From assembly GCA_028583605.1 (NCBI GenBank), contig CM053337.1, positions 22,943,764-23,007,763 on the forward strand: 64,000 nt of DNA. The letters run 5' to 3'. The stretch is from Dastarcus helophoroides (taxonomy: Eukaryota; Arthropoda; Insecta; Coleoptera; Bothrideridae). Under the pieces are notes generated by a model. That model did no database searches and was not told where the DNA came from. It worked only from the letters and a program-made list of their open reading frames with translations. Numbering within the stretch: position 1 is the stretch's first letter; the number at the start of each line of letters is the position of its first letter. Both the position numbers and the translations under genes were made by a program. Positions 1-11,735 of the stretch are shown one piece after another.

Positions 1-850
1 AAATTGAAATTTTGAGAAAAAATTTGAATTATCTGTGCAAAAAAGTCGAAATTTGAGGAAAATAATCCATCGGTTATTAGTTTTTTTAAAGAAAAATATT
101 AAAATGCGGAAGCAATGGAAAATTTTTCTAACATTTTTTGGTTTCTTTCCAAAACTTTGACATTTTTACAGAAATGTCGGTATTTTTTTCTAAAAGTTGT
201 TAGTCAAAATTATAAAATAAACTTTAAAATGTCAAAATGTCGTGGAAAACCTAACATTTTTAAAGCAAATTAGAGGAACATAAAAAATTAGAAGTTGAAA
301 TTTCCAAAAAAATTTTAAGAACAATATTTGCCGGAAAAGTAATTTCGAGAAAATTTATTGGTATAATATATTTAGGAAAATAAAAACTTTCCCAACAAAA
401 AACAAAAAAACAAAATATTAGAAAAAAATAAAAATGTTGCTACAATATAGTAGAAATTGCAAACTCAGGTAAAAACGGGAAGATTTGGTATTATTTTTTT
501 CAGAGAAATAACAAAATGCGAGAAGAGTTGAATTTAGATTGTTTCTTAAAATTATCATTAGTTTTTCAAAATTTTGACACTTTTAGAGAAATTTAACCTT
601 TTTTTGTCAAAATTTCAATTCTTTCTCGAAGTATTAATTTTTTTATCAAAAGATTTAGAAACATTAATTTTTGAAAATGCGTATTTCATCAACATTAGAA
701 AATAAATAGAAAATAGATTTTAGAAAGAAAGATGAAATTTTTAAAAAAGAAATCAGAGAAAATTTAAAATTTCTATAAAAAAGTGTTAAGGAAAAGTTTT
801 CAAAAAAGACCAACATTTTGAGAAAAAACTCGAAAGTTGCAGTTCCTCAA
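1..850. repeat. A-rich degenerate TTTCGA-type satellite
   Basis: The stretch is built from loosely repeated AAATTT/TCGAAA words separated by A-runs, the same low-complexity class that fills much of the window. No open frame of interest is present. It runs off the left edge, so its boundary is not known. Confidence 0.7.
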
Positions 851-929
851 TGCTTAAACATGAGCCGCCACTGATAATCTGTCATCGGTCAATGTTGCGA
901 GTCTTGAAACACAAATAAAAATGAATTCA

Positions 930-1480
930 GTGCAAAGTTTAATTGCACAGCCATTCTGTAACCGATCTATGTCAAAAAAAACTGGAATTTAAGCGACGTG
1001 GATGACCTATTCCAGACTTAAATATTGTGCAGACCGTGTTTTGTAAAAAGCGAAGTTTTAACAGAAATAGTTCGCGAAGCTAAAGAAGTACCTATGTGAC
1101 ATTGTTATCTGCTAAGCTAAAGAACGATTCAGCTTCACTGGCCATTTAATTGCAGCAACCTTATTTTTTTCTAAAAAGTTTAACCAACATAAAATCACTT
1201 TTCCCGAAAAGAATTTTAAAGAAACCGATAAGGTTTATCAATTTTTTAATTTACAAAAACTAAGAGCTGAATTACCTGTAATTTACGAAACAGAAAAGTT
1301 TTAATCGGCTTTAAAAAAAATACAATATGCCAGGAAAGATTGTCCGCATTAACGATGTCTTCAAAGAAAAGGACTTAATTTAGGGAATACTTGACTTCAG
1401 TAAAAAGTTATTGATAAATTTGCAGCTGCCAAAGATCGTCCGTCGTATGGACTTTCTCTTCTTTTTCTTTCTGTTTTTGG
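930..1480 (+). pseudogene. hAT-like (ZMYM1/DUF4371-type) transposase relic
   Basis: Translated pieces in shifting frames resemble the N-terminal TTF-type zinc-finger region of hAT-like, ZMYM1-type insect transposases: around 980-1060 a frame reads PIPDLNIVQTVFCKKRSFNR. Around 1205-1305 another reads a KLRAELPVIYE-like segment, as found near the C-terminal dimerisation part of the same proteins. Most of the middle is missing and there are several stops and frameshifts, so this is a collapsed dead copy. The identification rests on short recalled patterns; a protein search is needed to settle the family. Confidence 0.4.
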
Positions 1481-1517
1481 CGAATATAAAAAAGGAGAAT
1501 TTTAGCAATATACTATA

Positions 1518-3747
1518 CAGGGTGTTACAAAAGTCCGGGCCGCTACTTCAGGAGCATATTCTACACATTAAAATATGAAAAATGTTAAAATACATTTTTT
1601 CTTTAAATTGCCTCCTAACGGAGATATGACCATTTAAAGATGGCGCCCCTAAAGTGATTTTTTTACTACAAAAAGTTAACGGTTAGTAGCAAAGTCATGA
1701 AATTGGGCAAGCAGTTAAAGAATTGGATTAGGCATATTCTCATGTAACATATTTTTTAAATAAGCAGTAGCGTGGTGTGTAGGGGGTTGCCCGCGATTAT
1801 TTTTTGCCGTAACTTTTTTGTATTGCAATATTTCGACAAAAAAGTGCCATAATCGTAAAAAGCAACATTTTATATACAAAAAAGGTACTCTTTCTCAAAG
1901 TCGCTAAAAGTAACCGTTTCCGAGAAAAAGGCGTTTAAATAATCCTATCCCGTCTTCGAAATTCTAACTAATTTGTATAAGAAAAAATAAGTTGGTCATA
2001 CAAACTGATCGTAAAGAAAACAATTGTACTTGACAACATCTGCCAGAGATTGACGTTGTGTCACTGATAAAATTTGGTCGTAAGCTGTAAACTTTAGCAG
2101 TTTTTGTTGTCAATAGTAAGTGTAGTAGTTTTTTAACTTTTCATTATTTTGATAAAATGGACTATTCAAATCAAGAAATGGCCGATATGCATTTAATGTA
2201 CGGGCTTGCAAATTGTAATCGTGCTGAAGCAAGACGGCTTTATGCTGAACGTTTTCCTAATAGACACCTACCAGGAGAAAAATTGTTCCAGAAAATTCAT
2301 GCTCCTTTATGTGAAACAGGAAATTTTGTTTTCAAAGGCGAACGTGTTGGAAGGCCAAACGCAGAAGTTGCTAATTTAGAGGAGCGTGTGCTTCAGCGAG
2401 TTGAAGAAGATCCATGTGTCAGCACTAGACACTTGCTTTAGCCAAAGGAGTAAATCACGTAACTATCTGGCGAATTTTGAAATTTTACCAATTTTACCCC
2501 TATCATTTTCAAAGAGTGCAAGGGTTACTTGCTGCTGATTATCCTCCAAGAATAGAATTTTGCAACTGGCTATTGCATAAGATCGCTGAAAATGCGAACT
2601 TTCCATCGCTCATATTATTTACGGACGAAGCGGGTTTTACCAGAAACGGGATACTTAACTTTCACAACATGCATCAGTGGCAAGTGAAAATCCCAATGCA
2701 GTTATTCAGTCGAGACATCAGCAACATTTTTCACTTAACATTTGGGGAGGAATAATAGGGGACTCTATAATTGGACCGTTTTTTTTACCTCATAGGTTAA
2801 CAGGAGCATCATATAGACATTTTTTGCAAACAGAGTTACCCGTGTTACTTGAAAATGTTCCACTCATAACAAGACAGCGAATGTGGATAATGCACGATGG
2901 GGCACCTGCCCATTTTAGTGCAGTTGCTAGGGAATTTTTGAATAACAACTATCATCAACGATGGATAGGTCGAGGAGGTCCGATACCATGGCCAGCTAGG
3001 TCTCCTGACCTCAACCCACTCGATTTCTACTTATGGGGACATCTAAAGCAGATCGTCTACTCCACACCAGTGGACAATATCAATGATCTTCGTGAACGAA
3101 TTGAAAATGGGTTCAACCAGATTCACAATACACCAGGCATTTGCGAAAGAGTAAGGAGTTCCCTTAGAAGACGAGCCGAGCAATGTATTGCTGCAGGGGG
3201 CAGTAATTTCGAACACTTGCTTTGATTTTTTTTTCTTAATTTTATACTATTTTTATATCAATGCAGTTAGTAGTGGATAAATTAGAAATTTGCAAAACGA
3301 ATTCTAATAAATGAAACAATTTTGTTTAAACGCTTTTTTCTCGGAAACGGTTACTTTTAGCGACTTTGAGAAAGAGTACCTTGTTTGTATAAAAAATGTT
3401 GCTTTTTACGATTATGGCACTTTTGTGTCGAAATATTGCAATACAAAAAAGTTACGGCAAAAAATAATCGCGGGCAACCCCCTACACACCACGCTACTGC
3501 TTATTTAAAAAATATGTTACATGAGAATATGCTTAATCCAATTCTTTAACTGCTTGCCCAATTTCATGACTTTGCTACTAACCGTTAACTTTTTGTAGTA
3601 AAAAAACCACTTTAGGGGCGCCATCTTTAAATGGTCATATCTCCGTTAGGAGGCAATTTAAAGAAAAAAATGTATTTCAACATTTTTCATATTTTAATGT
3701 GTAGAATATGCTCCTGAAGTAGCGGCCCGGACTTTTGTAACACCCTG
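1518..3747 (+). mobile_element. IS630-Tc1-mariner element, DD41D type, with 423-bp terminal inverted repeats
   Basis: The element begins CAGGGTGTTACAAAAGTCCG and ends with its inverse. The two arms (1518-1940 and 3325-3747) match almost base for base over about 423 bp, and TA lies at both outer edges, the target duplication of this superfamily. Total length is 2230 bp. A single transposase gene sits between the arms. Arms this long are unusual for mariners, which normally have 20-40 bp, and near-identity of the arms suggests a fairly recent insertion, although the transposase is frameshifted. Confidence 0.93.
2157..3225 (+). pseudogene. DD41D mariner transposase, two frameshifts
   Basis: Three consecutive open segments in different frames (2157-2441, about 2441-2700, 2677-3225) join into one transposase. 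The first is the DUF4817-type helix-turn-helix DNA-binding region (YSNQEMADMHLMYG start). The second carries the first catalytic Asp (FTDEAGF). The third carries the second Asp (MHDGAPAHF) and third Asp (SPDLNPLDF). By my count 41 residues separate the last two, giving DD41D. The first shift is at about 2440, where a stop follows RHLL; the second, a missing base, is near 2677. The protein would cut and paste the surrounding element but this copy is inactive. It may still be mobilised in trans because both arms are intact. Confidence 0.9.
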
Positions 3748-3802
3748 TATAGGTATAACATATATCAATTTAAAATCCTAAATATCTCTTAATTCCTTCA
3801 GG

Positions 3803-4060
3803 TTAATTTAAAATTTCCAGTTTCGGCACATTTTTGCAAATGTCTCTTTGCAACCCCCAAATTTTATTAGCAGCAGCCGCCACTGTCGCATACTGTTCCT
3901 TGTGTAAATATCGGTGCAAAAATTTGAAATAACATCGTATGAATATCCAATCATTTTCTAGAAGCACCATAGGATCAGCAGAGCAATTTACAGCCGTTTG
4001 TCGACGATAACTTTTAATGAGAAACCACTTTAAAGCTTTGAGCGTTGTAATGTTATAAAT
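3803..4060 (-). CDS. Possible coding exon or domesticated fragment, unrecognised
   Basis: On the minus strand this stretch stays open for 85 codons and has a varied, non-repetitive amino acid composition rich in W, C, Y and K (for example ENDWIFIRCYFKFLHRYLHK), unlike the surrounding satellite. It ends at a stop at 3803-3805. There is an internal Met (MVLLENDW) but no clear splice site or promoter. I do not recognise the family. It could be a terminal exon, a transposon fragment or chance. Confidence 0.3.
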   Translation of the reverse strand: MYNITTLKALKWFLIKSYRRQTAVNCSADPMVLLENDWIFIRCYFKFLHRYLHKEQYATVAAAANKIWGLQRDICKNVPKLEILN

Positions 4061-4720
4061 TTACGTCCGCCGTATTTGCGAAATTAATAAAAACTGTTTA
4101 CCTTCTTACTTAACGTATGCTGTGGGAATTCGGCTATGAAATTTGATCCATTTAAAAAATCCTACCGTAGATCTAAATTGGTACAATTGACGTATGTACA
4201 TGTTGCAAGCATATGAGTTTTTTTAGAAGTTATTGATTCTCAGGAGCGTTCTAAATCTTCAACCGCCTATGTGTTTATTAAAATTTGGCCACTCCTAATT
4301 ATCATTATTATTATCATTTTCTTAATAAGATATAAAGATGGGGTCGTAGTTAAGAATTTTTCAAAAGAAGTTAAAAATTTATAACAATATCTACTCAACA
4401 TTGTGGAGAAAATGGGAAAGTTTCTATATTTAAGCTTATAACCCTAATTTAAGAAAAAAACTGTAAGTATATGTGGTACTTTTTTTTTTGGAGAGACATC
4501 GAACTTTTTATATTAAAATTAAAACAAAGTAATTTTAATTGCGTTTAAAATCGAAATGTTAGGACCAAAATTTCGAGTTTAAAGCAATAATTTAAAGAAA
4601 AAGTAAGACTTGAAATGCTTTTTGAAGAAAAAAAAAACAAACATTAAATATAAGCAGTCTTGGCGACTGCCAGTAGAAGTGAAAACTTAAAACTAGGAAA
4701 TATGTGGTGCCGTTCAAACT
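4061..4720. other. Non-repetitive stretch without recognisable gene
   Basis: I see no conserved frame, RNA gene or transposon end. The sequence is AT-rich but more complex than the flanking satellites. Confidence 0.5.
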
Positions 4721-4722
4721 AG

Positions 4723-4870
4723 GGATGCACACGATACATCGATGTATCAAAAACATTGATGTTTTCGTTGCGATATTCAATACTTTTGTATCGATACTTT
4801 CGTCGATGATCGAACGGTATCAATACATTTTTTCGATGTATCGATTGGTAAAATTTGTTCAAAAAAAAAT
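4723..4870. repeat. Subterminal-repeat cluster of a likely hAT-type end
   Basis: After CTAGGGATGCAC there are several overlapping copies of CGATGTATCGAT-like words in both orientations. This arrangement is typical of hAT subterminal transposase-binding repeats. No matching right end was found within the window. Confidence 0.35.
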
Positions 4871-5036
4871 TACTTTTTCGACGGTTAAAATTTATCTAGG
4901 GACCAGCTAATATTTCACCCGATCTCATTCATTATTTCACTACCACCACTTCAATTTGTTTAAATAAATAGATTTTTTGAATATCGCTTTTTTTTTAAAT
5001 ATCTGCCCTTTTAAATTTAGTTTTTTTCTGAAAAAT

Positions 5037-5278
5037 TGAAATACAAATCTTGTTCCCTGAAACCAAGAAAGATTAAAAAATACAACAGAGCTTACTACTC
5101 TAACGCGTTTCGATAGCCAAGCTATCATCTTCAGAGTCAGTCTCTCTCTGAAGATGATAGCTTGGCTATCGAAATACGTTAGAGCAATCTCTGTTGTGTT
5201 TTTTAACCTTTCTTGGTTTCACGGGACATTTGTATTTCAATTTTTGAAGATAACCAAGGACCAGTCCGTTCCACCAAA
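5037..5278 (+). mobile_element. Snapback retroposon copy C1 (plus orientation)
   Basis: This is a copy of the palindromic family defined by copies C3, C5, C7 and C9. It starts GAAATACAAATCTTG, folds back around a centre at about 5128-5145, and ends GTCCGTTCCACCAAAA. The right arm carries CTGAAGATGATAGC... GAAA at 5148-5174. A possible degenerate target duplication (TTTTTCTGAAAA before, TTTTTCTGGAAT after a short AT stretch) is weak. Confidence 0.8.
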
Positions 5279-5280
5279 AT

Positions 5281-8200
5281 ATTACCTTTTTCTGGAATTT
5301 CGACATTTTTCAAAGTATCGACTTTTAGAATTTCAACTTTTAAAATTCCGCCCTTTTTTTAAAACTTCCGACTTTTCCGAAAATTTCAACTTTTTGCAAA
5401 ATTTTGCCCACTTCGCTTTACTGAAAATAACGATTTTTTTACTGTTATTTAACCTATCGAACAGTTAATCTTTTTGAAAAATTTGACATTTTAAACAAAC
5501 TATCTTTTAATTGAAAATTTCTGAAATTCCATCTCCCCTGGAAAAATTAGAATGTTGATTTTTTTAATGATTTTTTCTATAATTCCGATTTCATTTCCAA
5601 ATTTCGATTTTTTTTATCGAAATTTCAATTTTTTCAAATCTTTCGCTTTAAAATTTTTGTTCACATAAATTTCAACCATCCAAAATTTTGATTTTCGTCA
5701 AAATTTTACTTTTTCAAAATTTCGACTTTTCTGATAATTTAGACTTTTTTTGAAAGTTTTTGAAAATTTCAACGTTTTTTCCAAATTTTCACTTCTAAAA
5801 TTCTTGCCTTTGTAAAATTTAACCTCTTTTTAAATTTTGTTTTTTCGAAAAATGTTTACCTTTTTTGAAAACTTTGTATTTTTTTTCAAAATTTCCTTAA
5901 AACTTCGACTTTATTCGATTCGAGTTGTCTGACATTTTGAACTATTTTTTGAAAAATTTGACATTTTAAACATTTCTATCTTTTAATTGAAAATTTCTGA
6001 AATTTCATCTCTGCAAAAATTAGAATATCGATTTTTTTTATGAATTTTTTTATAATTCCGATTTTATTTCCAAAATTCGAATGTCTTATCGAAATTTCAA
6101 TTTTTTTCAAATCTTTCGCTTTAAAATTTTTGTTCACATAAATTTCAACCATCCGAAATCTTAATTTTTGTCAAAATTTTACTTTTTTCAAAATTTCGAC
6201 TTTTCTGATAATTTCGACTTTTTTTAAATCTTTCTCTTTCGAAAATTCTAGATTTTTTTGAAAGCTTGACACCGAAGATTTTTTAAAATGTCCAATTTGT
6301 TGAAAAATTGAATTTTTTGAAATATTGTATTTTTTGAAAATTACGATATAACTTCAAAATTTAAACTTTTTTCAGAAAATTTCGATTTATTGTCAAAATT
6401 TGGGTTTTTTAAGACTTTCGTCTTTCAAAATTTCGACTTTTTTAAATCGGTCTTTTAAAAAAATATTGTTTTTTTTTTAACTTTGGCTTTTAAAAATGTA
6501 GATTTTATTTTCCAAAATTTTGACACTTTTGAAAACCTTGAATTATTGGAAAACCTTGAGTTTTTGAAAATTCCAACGTTTTTTCCAAATTTTGACTCCT
6601 TAAATTCTTGCTTTTTAAACATTTAACCTCTATTTAAATTTTGTTTTTTCGAAAAATGTTTACCGTTTTTGAAAACTTTGGATTTTTTTTCAAAATTTCC
6701 TTAAAACTTCGACTTTATTCTATTCGAGTTGTTCTGACATTTTGAACTATTTTTTGAAAAATTTGACATTTTAAACATTTCTATCTTTTAATTGAAAATT
6801 TCTGAAATTTCATCTCTGCAAAAATTAGAATATCGATTTTTTTAATGAATTTTTTTATAATTCCGATTTTATTTCCAAATTTCGAATGTTTTACCGAAAT
6901 TTCAATTTTTTCAAATCTTTCGCTTTAAAATTTTTGTTCACCTAAATTTCAACCATCCGAAATCTTGACTTTTGCCAGAATTTTACTTTTGTCAAAATTT
7001 CGACTTTTCTGATAATTTTGACTTTTTTTAAATCTTTCTCTTCCGAAAATTCTAGATTTTTTGAAAGCTTGACACCGAAGATTTTTTAAAATGTTCAATT
7101 TGTTGAAAAATTGAATTTTTTGAAATATTGTATTTTGTGAAAATTACGATATTATTTCAAAATTTAAACTTTTTTCAAAAAATTTCGATTTCTTGTCAAA
7201 ATTTGGGTTCTTTAAGACTTTCGTCTTTCAAAATTTCGACTTTTTTAAATCGGTCTTTTAAAAAAATATTGTTTTTTTTTTAACTTTGGCTTTTAAAAAT
7301 GTAGATTTTATTTTCCAAAATTTTGACACTTTTGAAAACCTTGAATTATTGGAAAAACTTGAGTTTTTGAAAATTCCAACGTTTTTTCCAAATTTTCACT
7401 TCTAAAATTCTTGCTTTTTTAAAATTTAACCTCTTTTTAAATTTTGTTTTTTCGAAAAATGTTTACCTTTTTTGAAAACTTTGTATTTTTTTTCAAAATT
7501 TCCTTAAAACTTCGACTTTATTCGATTCGAGTTGTCTGACATTTTGAAGTATTTTTTGAAAAAATTGACATTTTAAACATTTCTATCTTTTAATTGAAAA
7601 TTTCTGAAATTTCATCTCTGCAAAAATTAGAATATCGATTTTTTTAATGAATTTTTTTATAATTCCGATTTTATTTCCAAATTTCGAATGTTTTATCGAA
7701 ATTTCAATTTTTTCAAATCTTTCGCTTTAAAATCTTTGTTCACATAAATTTCAACCATCCGAAATCTTAACTTTTGTCAAAATTTTACTTTTTTCAAAAT
7801 TTCGACTTTTCTGATAATTTCGACTTTTTTTAAATCTTTCTCTTCCGAAAATTCTAGATTTTTTTGAAAGCTTGACACCGAAGATTTTTTAAAATGTCCA
7901 ATTTGTTGAAAAATTAAATTTTTTGAAATATTGCATCTTTTGAAAATTACGATATTATTTCAAAATTTAAACTTTTTTCAGAAAATTTCGATTTCTTGTC
8001 AAAATTTGAGTTTTTTAGGACTTTCGTCTTTCAAAATTTCGACTTTTTTAAATCGGTCTTTTAAAAAAATATTGTTTTTTTTAACTTTGGCTTTTAAAAA
8101 TGTAGATTTGATTTTCCAAAATTTTGACACCTTTGAAAACCTTGAGTTTTTGAAAACCTTGTGTTTTAGAAAATTCCGACGTTTTTTCCAAATTTTCACT

Positions 8201-9830
8201 CCTAAAATTCTTGTCTTTTTAAAATTTAACCTCTTTTTAAATTTTGTTTTTTCGAAAAATGTTTACCTTTTTTGAAAACTTTGGATTTTTTTTCAAAATT
8301 TCCCTAAAACTTCGACTTTATTCGATTCGAGTTGTTCTGACATTTTGGACTATTTTGGAAAATTTCTAATTTTTTTTGACAAATTTGCTGGTTTTAAAAT
8401 TTTCGATTTGCTTTATAAATTTCAACTTAATCAGTGTTGACTTTTTACAGCTTTTTAAAAAAAATTGACCTTTTTTCCAATCTTTTTGGAAATATTCAAT
8501 CCAAAGTTAAAAAAAGAGACATTTATTTTTTTTTTAATTTCAACTAACCAGAATTTTTCTGTTTTTCAACATTTCTGCTCTTCATTTTTAGTTTTTTTGG
8601 AAGTGTAGAATTCTTTGATAATTTTTACTTTTCTTCAATATGTGGGCTCTTCTTTTGGCTGGTTTTGAAAATATAACTGTAAATGCTTCACTTTTTTAAA
8701 TCCCCACATCTCTGCAAAATATTGACTACCTGTTCTTTGAAATTCGGATTATTTTTCAAAATGTCAACTTTTCTAAAAGGTTTCTTGAAAATTTCTCTAT
8801 TTTATCAAAATCTCTGAATTTTTTAAAAAGATCGACTTTCAACAATATCCTTTCAAATTGTTGACATTATTCAAAAGTTGATTTTTTGAAGTCCAAATTT
8901 TTATGAAAATTTCGAAAAATTTCGATATTCGTCAGTTATCAAAATTTTGACTTTGAAAAATTTTCACTTTCTCATTTCGCTTTTATCTGAAAATATTGAT
9001 TTGTTAACATCGACTCTTGTTAAAATTTTGAATTATTTTGCAAAAATTTCGTTGCATTTTAAAGTTTTTGATTTATTTCGAAAATTTGGAAGTTTTTTCA
9101 TATTGTCAACTTTTTGCAACATATTGACTTATTTTGAAAATCTTAATTTTTTTTTAAACTTTGATATTTATTTAATTGAATTTCTTTTTGAGGTTTGTGA
9201 CTTTCTAACTTATTTCTCAAAGTTTTAACCAATAAAAATTTCGAAATTTTTGATAATTTTGACTTTTTTTCGGAATTTAGGTTTTTGAAAAATTTAAGTT
9301 TTTAGAAGATTTCACTGACAATTCCTCATTTTTTTTAAATCTCGAGATTTCGTCATAATTTCGAATATTTTTTAAATTTTAGACTATTTTTAAAAATTTA
9401 AATTTCACTTTTTCGAAAATTTGGTTATTTTTTAAAACGTTGGTTTTATTTAAATCCTTAAGTTTTTTTGGAAGTTTAAATTTTCTATGAAAGCTTCAAT
9501 AGTTGTCAAAATTTGACTCTTTTTGGAAATTTTGACTGTTTAGAGAATTTCCACTTTCTTTAAAATTTCGACTTTTTTTGAAATTTCGACTTTTTTGAAA
9601 TTTCGACTTTTTTAAATTTTCCAAAATTTCTACTGTTTTAAAGATTTGGAATGTTTTTGAAAGATTTATTTAAATTTAAAACTTCAACATTGAATAATGC
9701 TTTAGAAGTCGAGTTTTTTTAAAGTTTTTTAATGGATCCTTTTTTAAAATGTTTACTTTTTTGAAAGTTTTCACTTTTTAAATTTTTACCATATTTTCTT
9801 TGAAAACTTTGACATTTTTATGTAATATAC
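5281..9830. repeat. T-rich degenerate TTTCGAC satellite block
   Basis: About 4.5 kb of T-runs alternating with AAATTTCGAC-like words on the plus strand. All short open frames here translate to F, S, K, L, I and N only and are products of the repeat, not genes. The block contains an 801-bp higher-order array listed separately. Confidence 0.85.
5470..8345. repeat. Tandem array of an about 801-bp unit, 3.5 copies
   Basis: The phrase TTCGACTTTATTCGATTCGA recurs at about 5907, 6708, 7509 and 8311, and the phrase GACATTTTAAACATTTCTAT at about 5960, 6765 and 7570. The first unit (5470-5940) lacks about 330 bp. Copies are very similar to each other, so the array expanded later than the surrounding degenerate repeat. 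Confidence 0.85.
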
Positions 9831-9869
9831 TCAAGGGGCTATTTTAGAAAAGCTAACAAATAATGCGAG

Positions 9870-10140
9870 GTGTTAAAAAAATTCCAAATTTTCAGAAAAG
9901 TCGAAATTTTAGAGTCAAAATGTTCAAAAAAAGTGGTGAATAAATCCGAATATTTTGGAAAAATTTTAAATTTTGAAAAATACCGAAATTTTCATAAAAA
10001 ATAAAAATTTTCAAAAAATCAAATTTTTAAAAATATTGGCGTTTTAGCAAAAAATTGTATTTAATTTTTAAATTAATCGAAATATTAAAACAGTCAAAAA
10101 TGTCAAAAAAGTGAAATATTGGAAAAAAAATAAAAATTTC
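9870..10140. repeat. A-rich satellite, opposite strand polarity to 5281-9830
   Basis: The same AAATTTTC words as in the previous block, now with A-runs on the plus strand, so the polarity of the repeat flips near 9840. Confidence 0.65.
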
Positions 10141-10540
10141 CCGAAAAATTCAGACATAAGAAACCGAAAACTAATACAGGCAATAATTAAGACAAAGATT
10201 ATCTTTTCAATCCCTGGTAGTTATTTGTTTTTCTCGGAGACTCAGAGGGAAAGCCATAAAGAGACAAAGCCTTTTTTATGACAAATTAGCAGTAGACTAA
10301 TATAGGTAATAATTAAAAGGAGATGTTTACAGTTTCTTTAAAGTTATTTTTCCGGAGTGGAAAACTTTATAATCTTAATGGCACAATATAAAGAATTAAC
10401 AATGATTTTTTCTGTTATCTAAATCGGGTCTTATGATAAAGCTATTTGTTTTAAATGACGTCTTTTATTTTATACACTTAATTGCAGAACCGAAAGTACC
10501 TAAAAACTCAAAAGCAAAATACTTAATTGTAGAATATTTA
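10141..10540. other. Intergenic sequence, nothing recognised
   Basis: AT-rich with a short imperfect direct repeat (ACTAATACAGGCAATAATTA and ACTAATATAGGTAATAATTA, about 115 bp apart). No gene or element end is visible. Confidence 0.45.
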
Positions 10541-11364
10541 CATAAACTCATTGGCGATATAGAGGAGGGCCGGGTGGGCCGTGCCCACCCCAGAATTGTC
10601 TGGTGCCCAACCCAGAATATTAGGTTACCAACCCAAAAATAAAACTCTGATATTTCATGATATCATTCATAATACAAATTATTTTAAAATTTCCTAAATG
10701 TGAAACATGAAACAATCTGTGGTACAGTTATCCTTCGCACTACGGGATTCCAGGGATAAGAACGTGTGCTTTGTGACAGAGTGACTCGACGCAATATCAT
10801 AAAATATCATAAAGTACCTCTCTGGCTATAAATACTGACGGATTGGACCCACTAATTCTAACTTCGATAATTCTAGTTTCAATTTAAAATTTTTGGAAAA
10901 AAAAACAGAAAATTTTTACAAAAGGTTCACATTATAGAAAGAGAAAAAAAATGAATTTTAAGTCGACACTTTGGGGAAAAAATGAAATCTTTGTGTTAGA
11001 CTAAAATTTTGAGAGAAGAGTTAAATTTTCAAGAATATCAAAATTGGCAAAGAAAAAAAATACTGATAAAAATGTCGAATGTCAAACTGCAAACTTTGAA
11101 AAATTTCCTGAATAAATTAAATTTGGAAAAAAAACTGAAATAACCAACAATATTTTCCTCAGAATGTTACTTTATTTAAATTTGAATATAATCGAAAAGC
11201 TTTTTTTCTGAAATATTCCGAACATATTATTCTAGAAATTATAACGTTTTATTAATATTTTGCTCCGATTTTGAAAAAATTAATCGAATTGTAAAAAAAG
11301 TCGAAATTTGAGGGGGTAGAAATTTCCAGAAACAAAACTTCAAATTGTGGGGTATATCCTGTTC

Positions 11365-11735
11365 CGAGAATAAAACGAATGTAGAGAAACAAGTGGAAAT
11401 CTTTTTTTTTTTGGTGGAACAGACTTGTCCTGGGTTATGTTCCAAAGCTAATATACAAATCTTGTCCCCTGAAACCAAAAAATATTAAAAAATACAACAT
11501 AAATTGCTCTAACTCGCTCAATAGCCAAGCTATCATCTTCAGAAAGATACTAATATGAGATACTGTGTCTCTCCGAAGATGATAGCTTGGCTATCGGAAC
11601 GCGTTACAGCAACTTTTGTGGTATTTTTGGTTTCAGAGGACAAGATTTGTATATTAGCTTTGGAACATAACCAAGGACAAGTCTGTTCCACCAAAAAAAA
11701 AAAGATTTCCACTTGTTTCTCTACATTCGTGGAAG
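11365..11735. mobile_element. Snapback retroposon copy C2, extended palindrome
   Basis: Here both arms carry the GGTGGAACAGACTTGTCC extension and T/A-runs. The symmetry continues outward to ACGAATGTAGAGAAACAAGT and its inverse, giving one palindrome of about 370 bp. It lies inside the satellite-filled element 10549-14680. It may be an insertion followed by an inverted duplication that copied some flanking DNA. Confidence 0.8.
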
